Source: JAXGPP01 sp964436865 (lineage in GTDB: Bacteria > Planctomycetota > Planctomycetia > Pirellulales > Thermoguttaceae). Taken from it: a stretch of 47,380 nt of DNA. Positions within the stretch are counted from its first letter, which is position 1. Each line of letters starts with the position of its first letter. The DNA lies in the NCBI GenBank assembly GCA_964436865.1, contig CAYTFK010000013.1, forward strand, positions 1 to 47,380, read 5' to 3'. The notes below the pieces were generated by a model, which worked only from the letters and a program-made list of their open reading frames with translations, had not been told where the DNA came from and did not search any database. This document shows positions 16,875-25,613 of the stretch, piece after piece. The position numbers were made by a program, and so were the translations under genes.

Positions 16875-18320
16875 CTACTTGTTGTCCGCTTTGGGCGGGG
16901 AGCCCTTGAGCGATTCGACCTGCTCGAGCAACTTGTCCAACTGGCCGCGGAGTATTTTCACCTCCGCACTCAGTTCGTCGATCTTCTTCTCCGCATCCGG
17001 CCGGATTACCTGGATCACGGGCGGGGTTGGAATGGCCGGCTGGGCGAATTTCAGACTCTCTGGCGAGAGTCCGAGGGCTGGCCCTTGACTTCCCGGTTTG
17101 GGGACGGCCGGCTGGATGTGCTTCAACATCTCCCGATGCGCTTCGACGGCGGGCAATGGACCGCCTGGCGGCTGAATGGCCGGCTGGCCGTCAGCCCCGA
17201 AGATGCGATACTGTTCGGGATAGACGACCGTCAGCCGGGCCGACGGCTCGGACGCTTGCGCATGCGAGTCACCCGGACGTTCAGCCAGCGTCACTTCGAC
17301 TTCTTTCTCCACTCCTTCGCGGCGATAGGTGATGCGAACCTTGTCGCCGGGCTTGCGGTGGGTGATGATGTTCAGTGCCTCGTGGACTTCCCGGACTCTC
17401 TGGCCGTCGATGGTCAGGATCAGATCGCCCGGCTTCAACTCGGCTGCAGCGGCGGGGCTCTCTGGTAGCGCCTCACGAACGTCGATCCCCTCCTCCCCGT
17501 TCTGCATGGAGATTCCGAGCCATGCAGGTCGTAGCGTGATGACCTCCACTTGTTCGAGAGGCTGTTTCAAGAGAGCATCGAGGTAGCGAGCCGGAATGAC
17601 ATAGGTCACCGCGGGCGTTTCCAAAATGCGCGGCGGTGTCAGGAGTGTCGTCCCCGGTACTGGTTCAACACGGAACCGCTGATCCAGCGCCGAATCGCGG
17701 TACAGATAGACGATGCCGACCAGCTTGCCCCGGAGATCAACCACCGGAGCTCCGCCGCTGCCGGGTTCTACCCGGAGATCGGTCTGCCAGACATCGGCCG
17801 GCACGTAGACCCCTTTGCCGTCGGCGGCGACGATCCCTCGTGCCACCGTAGGCCTGCCGTCGCCATCGCAGTACACCGTGGCGATTTCCTGCCCGAGCCC
17901 GACAGGCTCATCTGCCGGCAACGCGCACGCCAGATCCTCGGCATCGGCCTTGAGCAGGCACAGATTGGACCGGAAGTCCTCGACGACGAGCCGGGCCGGC
18001 AGCCGTTTCCCGCCCTGGAGCGTAATCTCATATTTTGCCTTGCGGGCGTTGGGCTGCAAAAGCGTAACCACTAGCCCGTCCGCCGAGAGCACGGTGCCGG
18101 TGGTTTGACTGATTCGGCTGAAAGCTGGTATCGGCTGCCCGATGAACCCGGGCGGAATCGGCGGGGGCTGGCCTTCGCTGGCCGGCCAAGTGGCTTGCAC
18201 CGACACGGCCGTTGGAAGCACCTTCTCCACCACCCCGGCCAATCCCACACCCTCGGCAGCATTAGCGGCGGAATTGGCGGCCAGCCAGACCGCAGTCAGC
18301 ATGGTGACACAGCCTCTCAT
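16875..18320 (-). CDS. HtrA-like PDZ protein with degenerate catalytic triad
   Basis: A 481-residue exported protein with a signal peptide at about 1-22. Residues about 30-250 follow the trypsin/HtrA fold (GTVLSADGLVVTLLQPN, then SNLCLLKA, then EPGSGGAPVVD). Aligned by eye with DegP-type proteases, the catalytic His is replaced by Gln (Q89) and the Asp by Asn (N119), while the Ser (S188) is kept. Proteolysis is therefore unlikely. A PDZ domain follows at about 265-350 (WLGISMQN to EVEVTLAERP). The C terminus is Pro-rich and ends in a coiled coil (about 440-475). It lies 21 bp behind the anti-sigma gene, so it may sense envelope stress or bind peptides rather than cut them. Confidence 0.85.
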   Translation of the reverse strand: MRGCVTMLTAVWLAANSAANAAEGVGLAGVVEKVLPTAVSVQATWPASEGQPPPIPPGFIGQPIPAFSRISQTTGTVLSADGLVVTLLQPNARKAKYEITLQGGKRLPARLVVEDFRSNLCLLKADAEDLACALPADEPVGLGQEIATVYCDGDGRPTVARGIVAADGKGVYVPADVWQTDLRVEPGSGGAPVVDLRGKLVGIVYLYRDSALDQRFRVEPVPGTTLLTPPRILETPAVTYVIPARYLDALLKQPLEQVEVITLRPAWLGISMQNGEEGIDVREALPESPAAAAELKPGDLILTIDGQRVREVHEALNIITHRKPGDKVRITYRREGVEKEVEVTLAERPGDSHAQASEPSARLTVVYPEQYRIFGADGQPAIQPPGGPLPAVEAHREMLKHIQPAVPKPGSQGPALGLSPESLKFAQPAIPTPPVIQVIRPDAEKKIDELSAEVKILRGQLDKLLEQVESLKGSPPKADNK

Positions 18321-18341
18321 CGCAGCACTCCCTTCCTCTGG

Positions 18342-18872
18342 TCACAAGAGGTTTACCGACGCCCCATCTTCGGACCCAAGCACTCGGCGAACGGCCGCCT
18401 GCTCGGCGGGCGAGAGATCGCCGAAACGAACCTCCTCGACACGCTGGGGCAAGTGAATCCCTGCCCCGACGATCCGCTGCTCGCCGTTCTCGTCGATCAT
18501 CATAAGAAACACTCGGGGTAACGATGGGTCGACCGCCCGCGGTGCGTCCCGCACGATCGACGTTTCCATCCCGCCGGGTAGCGGCGACTGGGGAATCGCG
18601 TTTTCAGCGAGCGATCCGGCCCGAGGTGGGACGACAGGCCTGGAGGAACGCTCGGGCCCACCGCCAAGAAGTCCATAGCTGGCCAGCACGCCGGCCACAA
18701 CCACACCCGTCGCCGCAACCGAAGCCCATCGCCGTTGCCGGAGATGGCGCCGACGATCGCCCTCCGCCCACAATGCTGGCGGCGGCACGTGCCGCCCCCG
18801 CTCGCGAAACAACTGCTCTGCTTCTTCACGCAGCCGTCGCTCCAGCGCCGACGGCTCGCCTTGCTCGTTCAT
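18342..18872 (-). CDS. Probable anti-sigma factor, single-span
   Basis: A 176-residue protein with a cytoplasmic charged N terminus (about 1-48, rich in Arg and Glu), one membrane helix (about 49-70) and a periplasmic domain of about 100 residues. This topology directly after an ECF sigma factor gene is typical of membrane anti-sigma factors, though no zinc-binding ZAS motif (HxxxCxxC) is present. The ATG at 18872 starts four bases past the sigma stop codon with GAGAGG upstream; a GTG at 18887, overlapping the sigma gene, is an alternative. The assignment rests mainly on context. Confidence 0.65.
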   Translation of the reverse strand: MNEQGEPSALERRLREEAEQLFRERGRHVPPPALWAEGDRRRHLRQRRWASVAATGVVVAGVLASYGLLGGGPERSSRPVVPPRAGSLAENAIPQSPLPGGMETSIVRDAPRAVDPSLPRVFLMMIDENGEQRIVGAGIHLPQRVEEVRFGDLSPAEQAAVRRVLGSEDGASVNLL

Positions 18873-18876
18873 CGAC

Positions 18877-19431
18877 CTACCTCTCACGAAGTGCCGTCAC
18901 CGCCGCGTGCGATTCTACGGGTTGTGTGCCGGTCATCGGTTCCCCTAGCTTTCGCTCCAATGCCGCCCGGGCTTGGAAAAGCCGCGATCGGACCGTCCCC
19001 ACGGGGCACGACATCACCGCGGCAATCTCCTCGTAGCTCAGTTGCTCTGAGTAGCGCAGCACGACGGCGTGGCGCTGCGGTTCAGGCAGTTCGGCCACCG
19101 ATGCCCATAACGTTCCGTCCCATTCCCGGCGGATCGCCGCCATGTCCGCCGGCTCTTCCGCCTGTCGCTCGCGCCGCGCGAACCAGCCGAGCCACCGCCG
19201 CCATGATCGCTGCCGCCCGCGCAGCCGTCGCCTGTGTTGCGCCAGCAGGATCGCGTAGAGCCACGGTCCAGTCCGGCTCCGGTCGGCCAGCCGCCGCCAG
19301 GACCGCATTGCCTCCAGAAACGTCTCCTGGGCCAGATCGTCGGCGTCCCATCGGTTGCCGCTCATCATGAGCGCAGCCCGATGGATCTTTGGGTAATGCT
19401 CCTCAACGAGGCTCTGAAACTCGTTCGGCAA
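18877..19431 (-). CDS. ECF-type RNA polymerase sigma factor
   Basis: A 184-residue sigma-70-family factor with only regions 2 and 4. Region 2 is at about 8-70 (WDADDLAQETFLEAMRSW, the core-binding and -10-recognition part). Region 4 is at about 112-160 (LPEPQRHAVVLRYSEQLSYE, then IAAVMSCPVGTVRSRLFQAR), a helix-turn-helix for the -35 element. The linker is basic (RRRLRGRQRSWRR). It heads a minus-strand operon with the probable anti-sigma and PDZ protein and diverges from the ABC transporter. Target promoters are unknown. Confidence 0.93.
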   Translation of the reverse strand: MPNEFQSLVEEHYPKIHRAALMMSGNRWDADDLAQETFLEAMRSWRRLADRSRTGPWLYAILLAQHRRRLRGRQRSWRRWLGWFARRERQAEEPADMAAIRREWDGTLWASVAELPEPQRHAVVLRYSEQLSYEEIAAVMSCPVGTVRSRLFQARAALERKLGEPMTGTQPVESHAAVTALRER

Positions 19432-19689
19432 GGTTCACTCGATCGGGCCGGTTCGCCGCTGGCGGAAGAGCGTCCGCCGTTCACCCTATTAGTTCCCGCC
19501 CGGCCCAAGAAGTTCAAGCCGCCGGCCGAAAATTCCCCCCGGCAGGTCGGAGTCCAGCCCTATTGCCGCCGCCAAAGCAGCGTCTTACTTTGAAGTTCAA
19601 GATCCTCGTTCCGCCGACGAATAAGACGAAAGACCCGCGCTGCGCGATGGCACGAGCGCCAAGTTTGATCCGCCACGAAAGGGCTACGC

Positions 19690-20709
19690 GTGGAACCGGC
19701 TATCCGTACTCGGAATCTCACCAAGGTCTACGGCAACCGTACGATCGCCGTCAACGACATGAACCTGGAGGTCCCGCGCGGAGCCATTTTTGGCTTGTTG
19801 GGGCCGAACGGCGCCGGGAAGACGACCACGTTGCGGCTGCTCCTAGGCTTGCAGCGGCCCACGGCCGGAACGGCGCACATTTTCGGCAAGCCGTGCGGCG
19901 CCAATGCGGTGGGCGTGCGCCAATTGATCGGCTACCTGCCCACTAACCCCAAGCTGCCAGGCCACTTGCGACCGATTGAGTACCTCGACCTCCTGGGCCA
20001 GCTTTGCCGCCTGCCGGCCGGGGTCCGCCGCCCGCGGCTCACTTCGTTGCTGCGTGCGGTGGGGCTCTTGGGGACGACCGGGCAACGGATTCAGACGATG
20101 TCGACCGGTGAGACCACCCGGCTGGGAATCGCCGCCTCGCTGGTTGCCGACCCGCCCTTGCTGATCTGGGATGAGCCGACCGCCGGGCTCGATCCCGCCG
20201 CTCGGCGGTTCACGCTCGATCTGATCCGCGAGCTGGGCAAGAACCGTACCATCGTGGTTGCCACGCATATATTGAGCGACATCGACCAGGTGTGCGACTA
20301 CGTCGGCGTCATGCACGAAGGGCGGATGATTTTCTCGGGCACGATGCAGGACATGAAGCGCCGGTTGCGGCACGACGATTTCTCGCTCGAACTGGAGGGT
20401 GCCCCGGCTGATATTAGCCGCCTGGCCGAACGGGCTTCTGAAGTGCCCGGCGTCGCCGCCAAGGCCGCCGCAGGACAGTCCCTCATCATCCGGGTGGCCG
20501 ACAGCCGCTGCCGAGCCGACGCGCTGGCCGACGTGCTCAAGCTCGTCCACAGTTGCCAACTCAACCTGCAGGCGATCCATTCCGGCCTCAACGAAACCGA
20601 AAACGCCTACTTGCAGCTCCTCCAAGAGGACGAATCGCATGGATTCCACCGTTTCGACACCGACGCTCGCGCTCCGCATGCTTCCCTCCCTGGCGATTCT
20701 CAAGTATGA
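19690..20709 (+). CDS. ABC transporter ATP-binding protein
   Basis: A 339-residue ABC ATPase of the ABC-2 exporter class. Walker A is GPNGAGKT, the signature is STGET rather than the usual LSGGQ, Walker B is LLIWDEP and the D-loop and H-loop (ATHILS) are present, so it should hydrolyse ATP. The signature deviates from LSGGQ at several positions but is within family variation. After about residue 225 comes a C-terminal regulatory extension common in this group. The start is a GTG at 19690; no nearby ATG is in frame. The permease gene starts inside its last 71 bp, so the two form one transporter. Confidence 0.92.
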   Translation: MEPAIRTRNLTKVYGNRTIAVNDMNLEVPRGAIFGLLGPNGAGKTTTLRLLLGLQRPTAGTAHIFGKPCGANAVGVRQLIGYLPTNPKLPGHLRPIEYLDLLGQLCRLPAGVRRPRLTSLLRAVGLLGTTGQRIQTMSTGETTRLGIAASLVADPPLLIWDEPTAGLDPAARRFTLDLIRELGKNRTIVVATHILSDIDQVCDYVGVMHEGRMIFSGTMQDMKRRLRHDDFSLELEGAPADISRLAERASEVPGVAAKAAAGQSLIIRVADSRCRADALADVLKLVHSCQLNLQAIHSGLNETENAYLQLLQEDESHGFHRFDTDARAPHASLPGDSQV

Positions 20710-21544
20710 GGCCCTCACGCTGCTGTCGAGTTGGCTCGTGCGGCTGTGGATCAGCGCATCGGCAGTGCTCACACTGCTGTTCGTCCTGGCGAACTGGGGC
20801 CAGATGCAGTCGCCGGCGCTGGTGGCGGTGATCCTGTTTCCGTACCTCGTCTTTCCGTGGTTCCTGGCGGTGATGGTGCTGGGCGTGGAACCGGTGTCGG
20901 GGGCGCGCGTCGACGCCCTGGCCGACGGGATATTGAGCCGGCCGATCACTCGCCACGAGTACCTGCTCGGCTCCTGGGGGGCCCGCGTACTGGTCGTGCT
21001 CGGAGCCTACTTAGCAGTGGTCGTGCCGGCGGTGCTCCTCGTGGGGCTGGCAAAGCGGAACGTCGCTGGCGAAACGATCACTCTGTACGGCGCCGTCGCG
21101 GCCCTGGCCGTGGTGGCGATTGTGCTCACACTGCAAGTCTCGCTGGCGTTTCTCGCCGGAACGCTCTTGCGGCGACCGTTGCTGGCGATGATGGTGCTGG
21201 TGTTCCTCTGGTATCCGGTGAGTACGGTTCTGCACACCTTCTCGCTTGAGGAGTTCTCGCCGATCAGCCTGAACCAGGCGCTGCCGACGCTGTTGCGAAC
21301 GCCCTGGAACGAGAGCGAGGAAGGGCCGCAAGCGGCCGACGCGAGCCTCGAGGAATTGAGCGAGGAGGCGGCCCGCTTCCTCGCGGCATTCGGCGGTCCG
21401 GCGCCCGCACCGAAGAAACGCGCCTTTTACGAGCAGGGCGATTACGACGACTTCTCGCTCCTGCGCGTGGTGCTCGGTTACGGCGTTCCGACCGTGCTGG
21501 CCCTCGGGCTGGCCATGGCCGTATTCTGTAGCCGCGATCTATAG
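20639..21544 (+). CDS. ABC-2 type permease
   Basis: A 301-residue integral membrane protein with about six hydrophobic helices (for example LRIS-like start, AVILFPYLVFPWFLAVMVL and LAMMVLVFLWYPVSTVL), consistent with an ABC-2 permease. The segment after about residue 205 is a charged loop (ESEEGPQAADASLEELSEE), probably soluble, before a final helix. The ATG at 20639 has AGAGGA upstream and overlaps the end of the ATPase gene by 71 bp, giving translational coupling. The pair probably exports a lipid, drug or polymer, or moves envelope material; the substrate is unknown. Confidence 0.88.
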   Translation: MDSTVSTPTLALRMLPSLAILKYEALTLLSSWLVRLWISASAVLTLLFVLANWGQMQSPALVAVILFPYLVFPWFLAVMVLGVEPVSGARVDALADGILSRPITRHEYLLGSWGARVLVVLGAYLAVVVPAVLLVGLAKRNVAGETITLYGAVAALAVVAIVLTLQVSLAFLAGTLLRRPLLAMMVLVFLWYPVSTVLHTFSLEEFSPISLNQALPTLLRTPWNESEEGPQAADASLEELSEEAARFLAAFGGPAPAPKKRAFYEQGDYDDFSLLRVVLGYGVPTVLALGLAMAVFCSRDL

Positions 21545-21603
21545 GGCGCGCACAGCGGCCCGGCGGAGCGAGGCCGGCGCGGAAGCTGCCGTCTGGCCGC
21601 TCC

Positions 21604-21846
21604 TCAGCGCACGTAACCGGCGATGAAATCGACGGCGTCGCCCACGGTCTTGACCGACAGCGCGGCATCCTCTTCCATGTCAATGTCGAACTCGGCCTCG
21701 AACGCCGCCACAAGTTCGACCGATTGCGTGCTCTCGGCGCCCAGGTCGAAAACGAAATGGCTGGTCGGTTCGACCATCCCTTCGTCAACTTTGAGCACGT
21801 GCGACACGACTTTCACCACGCGACGCTCGATCTCGTCCCTGTTCAT
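21604..21846 (-). CDS. Acyl carrier protein
   Basis: An 80-residue acyl carrier protein, acidic and helical as expected. The phosphopantetheine site is S39 in GAESTQSVELV: the usual D-S-L reads E-S-T, keeping the Ser. Planctomycete ACPs of this type occur beside primary or specialised lipid genes. It starts three bases after the stop of the ADP-forming acyl-CoA synthetase gene, so the two are co-transcribed. That pairing suggests that the synthetase may supply or dispose of acyl groups for a carrier-bound pathway, or the neighbours may simply share a promoter. It converges with the ABC permease gene. Confidence 0.88.
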   Translation of the reverse strand: MNRDEIERRVVKVVSHVLKVDEGMVEPTSHFVFDLGAESTQSVELVAAFEAEFDIDMEEDAALSVKTVGDAVDFIAGYVR

Positions 21847-21849
21847 AGC

Positions 21850-24012
21850 TCACCTCAAACGGATGCGAACGTCGGCCACGCTGCACCCAGCCCCAAAAGG
21901 ACCGACGATCAACGGGTTGACATCCAATTCGGAAATCCGCTCCAGATCGACGATAAGCTGTGCCACGCGCATCAGCGCATCTTCCACGGCCGGCACATCG
22001 GCCACCGGCGCTCCGCGAAACGCCTCAAGCATCCGATAGGCCTTCACCCGTTGGATCATCCGCGCCGCGGCGGCCCGGCCAAGGGGAGCCAGACCGAAGG
22101 TCACATCGCCCAGCAGTTCGACCATCACTCCCCCGATGCCGAACATCACCAGCGGCCCGAAACTGGGGTCGCGCCTTGCACCGAGAATCACCTCGCGACC
22201 GGCCGGGATCATCGGCCGCACCAGCACTCCACGGACGCCATCGCCGGGCAGGACTGCGGCCAGATGCTCCATCATCCGCTCGTAGGCCGCGCGGACTTCG
22301 TCGGCGCAGCGAAGGTCCAACGCCACCGCGCCCAGTTCCGTCTTGTGCACAATATGAGGCCCAGTCGCGCGGAGCACCGCCGGATAGCCCACCTCGCCGG
22401 CTGCCAGCACCGCCTCCCTGACCGAACGGCACATTTGATACTCGGGCACCGGCAGCCCGTACGCCGCCAGCACGGCCAGCGAGTGCTCCTCGTCGAGGTA
22501 TCCGGGCGGCGCGTCGCGGACGATCGCTTCGGCGGCCGCTCGATCGACGGCCATCGGCTCGGGCTTGTCGGGCGGCTGCGCTCGCCAGAGGCGGATCCGC
22601 TGCACGTCGGCCATCGCGCGGCATGCCCATTCGGGAAGAATGTAATGCGGAATATGCGCTTCCTGGAGGAGGTGAACTCCGGTTGCCACGTCGGTGGCCC
22701 CCATGAACGAGCAGGCAAGCGGCTTCGTGGCCCGTTCTTCAATGCGGCAGATGCCCTGCGCGATCGCCTCGATGTTGGTCATCGACTGGGGCGTCAGGAT
22801 CACCAGGGCCTGGTCGACTTCCGCATCGTCGAGAACCGTTTCCAGGGCCGCCATGTACCGTTCCGCCCGCGCGTCGCCGATCACATCGACGGGGTTCTTG
22901 ACATTGGCCGTCGCCGGCAGCACCGCTCGCAATTTGGCCATCGTCGAATCTGAAAGCCGCGGCACCGCCAGGCCCACGTCGATCGCCGCGTCGGTCGCCA
23001 TCACCCCCGGACCGCCCGCGTTGGTCACGATCGCCAAGCGATTGCCGGCGGGCATCGGCTGGTAGACATACATCGTCGCCGAGTTGAACAGCTCTTCCAC
23101 GCTGCGAACGCGGAGAATGCCCGAGTCGAGAAAGACCCCTTCGCACACGGCATCCTCGGCAGCCAGCGATCCGGTGTGGCTCGCCGCCGCGTCGGCCCCC
23201 TGTGGCGTGCGGCCCGCCTTGATCGCCAGGATCGGCTTGGCCCCCGGGCCCCGGGTGATCCGCTGGGCAACCTCCATCAACCGCCGGCCATCACGAAGCT
23301 CCTCGAGGTAGAGCAGAATCACGTCGGTCTGCTTGTCCTCGTGCAAGTACTCAAGCAGATCGATCTCGGTAACTCCGGCCTTATTACCGAAACTGATAAA
23401 TTTCGAGAATCCGATCCCTTTCTCGCGGGCGTAATCGAGCACCGCTGTGCACAGCGCCCCCGACTGGCTCAAGAACCCGATCCGGCCGACATGCGGCATT
23501 TTGCGGGCAAATGAGGCATTGAGCTGCACCTCGGGGTCGGTATTGATGCCTCCCAGGCAGTTCGGTCCGACAAGCGCGATGCCATACTCGGCGGCAATCG
23601 CTTTGAGCCGCTCCTCGCGGCGGGCACCTTCCGGCCCCACCTCGCGAAAACCGGCCGAGATCACAATTGCCGCCTTAATCCCCTTCTTACCGCACTGCTC
23701 CAGCGCCCGGTCGACCACCTCGGCCGGAAATACGACCACCGCCAAATCGACTGGCTCTTCGATGTCAACTACGTAGCGATAGGCGGGCACCTCGCAGATG
23801 CTTCGCTTGCCGGGGGCAACGGGAAAGACTTTGCCTTTGAAGCCCCCGACGAGGATATTCTGGAAGATATCGAAGGGGACGGTGCCGGGCGTGGCGGTGA
23901 CTCCCACCACGGCAACACTGCGGGGACTGAAAACCGCATCCAGCGAATGAGCTGACGACGCCAATGGCGCACCCTTCTCGATCGCTCGCGACCCGAAGTC
24001 GTCGCGTATCAT
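21850..24012 (-). CDS. ADP-forming acyl-CoA synthetase, alpha-beta fusion
   Basis: A 720-residue single-chain acid-CoA ligase (ADP-forming acetyl-CoA synthetase type), cytoplasmic. The order is a CoA-binding domain (about 25-130, SPRSVAVVGV), two succinyl-CoA-ligase-like domains with phospho-histidine H279 (SHTGSLA), and an ATP-grasp domain after about 480 (GYPAVLRATGPHIVHKTELG, then PLVMFGIGGVMVELLGDVTFG). Reaction: acyl-CoA plus ADP plus phosphate to acid plus CoA plus ATP, or the reverse; the acid is unknown. No GNAT domain is fused. The ATG at 24012 has AGGAGG six bases upstream; an upstream 41-residue extension is Arg-rich and unlikely. Confidence 0.93.
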   Translation of the reverse strand: MIRDDFGSRAIEKGAPLASSAHSLDAVFSPRSVAVVGVTATPGTVPFDIFQNILVGGFKGKVFPVAPGKRSICEVPAYRYVVDIEEPVDLAVVVFPAEVVDRALEQCGKKGIKAAIVISAGFREVGPEGARREERLKAIAAEYGIALVGPNCLGGINTDPEVQLNASFARKMPHVGRIGFLSQSGALCTAVLDYAREKGIGFSKFISFGNKAGVTEIDLLEYLHEDKQTDVILLYLEELRDGRRLMEVAQRITRGPGAKPILAIKAGRTPQGADAAASHTGSLAAEDAVCEGVFLDSGILRVRSVEELFNSATMYVYQPMPAGNRLAIVTNAGGPGVMATDAAIDVGLAVPRLSDSTMAKLRAVLPATANVKNPVDVIGDARAERYMAALETVLDDAEVDQALVILTPQSMTNIEAIAQGICRIEERATKPLACSFMGATDVATGVHLLQEAHIPHYILPEWACRAMADVQRIRLWRAQPPDKPEPMAVDRAAAEAIVRDAPPGYLDEEHSLAVLAAYGLPVPEYQMCRSVREAVLAAGEVGYPAVLRATGPHIVHKTELGAVALDLRCADEVRAAYERMMEHLAAVLPGDGVRGVLVRPMIPAGREVILGARRDPSFGPLVMFGIGGVMVELLGDVTFGLAPLGRAAAARMIQRVKAYRMLEAFRGAPVADVPAVEDALMRVAQLIVDLERISELDVNPLIVGPFGAGCSVADVRIRLR

Positions 24013-24223
24013 ACGCACCTCCTTGGCATGTCGATGGGCACGCCGCACTGCCCGAGAGACGCGGGTGAGGCACGATCTGCGGTGGAACCATCCACCGCTG
24101 CGCACCAATATCGCGCCGGCGCGAATATCTGTCAACCTTCGTCCGACTGCCGAAATGCTGGACGGGCCGGACTCAGTAGCTTACATTGGCCTGCGCTCCA
24201 CTCGTCCCTCCAGGAGGCCTGCC
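24013..24223. promoter_or_regulatory. Divergent promoter region with palindromes
   Basis: The 211 bp between the leftward ADP-forming synthetase and the rightward nitrilase-like gene hold two strong inverted repeats. GCGGTGGA (24079-24086) pairs with TCCACCGC (24091-24098) across ACCA, and TCGCGCCGGCGCGA (24111-24124) is a perfect 14-bp palindrome inside an AT-rich flank. The second could be an operator; the first could be RNA structure or a cruciform. No regulator is adjacent. Confidence 0.4.
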
Positions 24224-25567
24224 ATGGCTCGCTACGGGCCGTCGTGCGTCGCAGTCATTCTCTTCGCCGGATCGGCGGCTTGCCTGGCTGCAGAGACGAG
24301 CCTCTCCGGACCCGACGGCTGGTCGGCCAGCTCGCCCAGACCGGAAATCGCCCCCGCGTTCTCCGTCGAATCGGACCAGGGCCGCGGCGGGCCCGCCCTG
24401 GTGGTCGCCTGCGATGACCGCGAAGGCCTTCACGGCGTGTGGAGCAAGACCTGGCCCGTCACCGGTGGCAAGCACTACCGCTTCAGCGCTTGGCGGAAGA
24501 CCGACGGAATCGACTCCCCCAGGCGTTGTGTCCTGGCAACGATCGACTGGCAGAATGCCGAGGGCCGCCGGGTGAGCCGGGATGCGCCGACGCGGATGCG
24601 CTACATGCCCGGCACGCTCCCCACCGCCGAACCGGAATTACCCGTCGACGGCCAGACCGACGCGGCCGGCTGGACCGAACTGACCGGCGTGTATCGCGCC
24701 CCCAGCAACGCGACCCGGGCGGTCGTCTCGCTGCACGTTCGGTGGGCGCCTGATAGCTTCGTGCGGTGGAGCGACGTAAGACTGGATGAGACTCCGCCGC
24801 CGCGCGCCCGAAAAGCTCGCCTGTCCACGGTCCATTTCCGGCCCGAAGGGGGCGCCACCGCGGCCGACAACTGCCGGATGTACGAGCCTTTCATCGCCGA
24901 AGCAGCACGGCAGCAAGCCGACTTGGTGGTCCTCGGCGAAGCAATCACCATGGTCGGCCGGAGACCCGCCGTCGAGGCGGCCGATGCGGCGGAACCGATC
25001 CCCGGTCCGTCGACTGAGTATTTCGGCCGCCTGGCGAAGAAACACAACTTGTACATCGTCGCTGGCCTCTATGAGCGGAGCGGGCCGCTAGTCCACAACG
25101 TCGCCGTGTTGCTGGGCCCTGACGGCAGACTCGTCGGCAAGTACCGCAAGGTAGCCCTGCCGCGCGGCGAATGGGAGGCAGTGGCGCCCGGCAGTGAGTA
25201 TCCAGTATTCAACACCCGGTTCGGCCGCGTGGGAATGATGGTCTGCTACGACGGTTTCTTTCCCGAGATTGCCCGCGAACTGTCCGCACGCGGCGCCGAA
25301 GTGATTGCCTTCCCGGTCTGGGGTTGCGATCCGGCCCTGGTCGCAGCGCGGGCGATCGAGAATCAGGTGTTCGTCGTCAGCAGCACCTACACCCCCACCC
25401 AGGCCAACTGGATGATCAGCGCCATCTACGACCAGGCGGGCCACGTACTCGCCCAAGCCAAAGACTGGGGAACCGTGGCCGTGGCCGAGGTAGACCTGAA
25501 CGAGCCGGCCCACTGGCCCAGCCTGGGCGACTTCAGAGCGGAAGTGAACCGGCACCGGCCGGAATGA
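24224..25567 (+). CDS. Secreted nitrilase-superfamily (carbon-nitrogen) hydrolase
   Basis: A 447-residue exported protein with a signal peptide at about 1-24 (ending CLAAE). Residues about 30-190 look like a beta-sandwich carbohydrate-binding-type domain (GKHYRFSAWRK, then GWTELTGVY, then VRWSDVRLDE). Residues about 205-440 are the carbon-nitrogen hydrolase domain with its Glu-Lys-Cys triad: E239 (VVLGEA), K309 (GKYRKVALP) and C341 (VCYDGFFPE). It should hydrolyse an amide or nitrile, but the substrate is unknown; a periplasmic, carbohydrate-tethered amidase is unusual for this superfamily. AGGAGG upstream supports the ATG at 24224. It is followed after 46 bp by a Tat-exported unknown. Confidence 0.88.
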   Translation: MARYGPSCVAVILFAGSAACLAAETSLSGPDGWSASSPRPEIAPAFSVESDQGRGGPALVVACDDREGLHGVWSKTWPVTGGKHYRFSAWRKTDGIDSPRRCVLATIDWQNAEGRRVSRDAPTRMRYMPGTLPTAEPELPVDGQTDAAGWTELTGVYRAPSNATRAVVSLHVRWAPDSFVRWSDVRLDETPPPRARKARLSTVHFRPEGGATAADNCRMYEPFIAEAARQQADLVVLGEAITMVGRRPAVEAADAAEPIPGPSTEYFGRLAKKHNLYIVAGLYERSGPLVHNVAVLLGPDGRLVGKYRKVALPRGEWEAVAPGSEYPVFNTRFGRVGMMVCYDGFFPEIARELSARGAEVIAFPVWGCDPALVAARAIENQVFVVSSTYTPTQANWMISAIYDQAGHVLAQAKDWGTVAVAEVDLNEPAHWPSLGDFRAEVNRHRPE

Positions 25568-25613
25568 ACCAAAACGCATCGGGGCACAACACACAAAACG
25601 GAGGATGACCCCC

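Noticed and set aside
24013..24135. Upstream start of the ADP-forming synthetase adding 41 residues
   Set aside because: The extra residues are Arg-rich and unlike the family, and the ATG at 24012 has AGGAGG at ideal distance.
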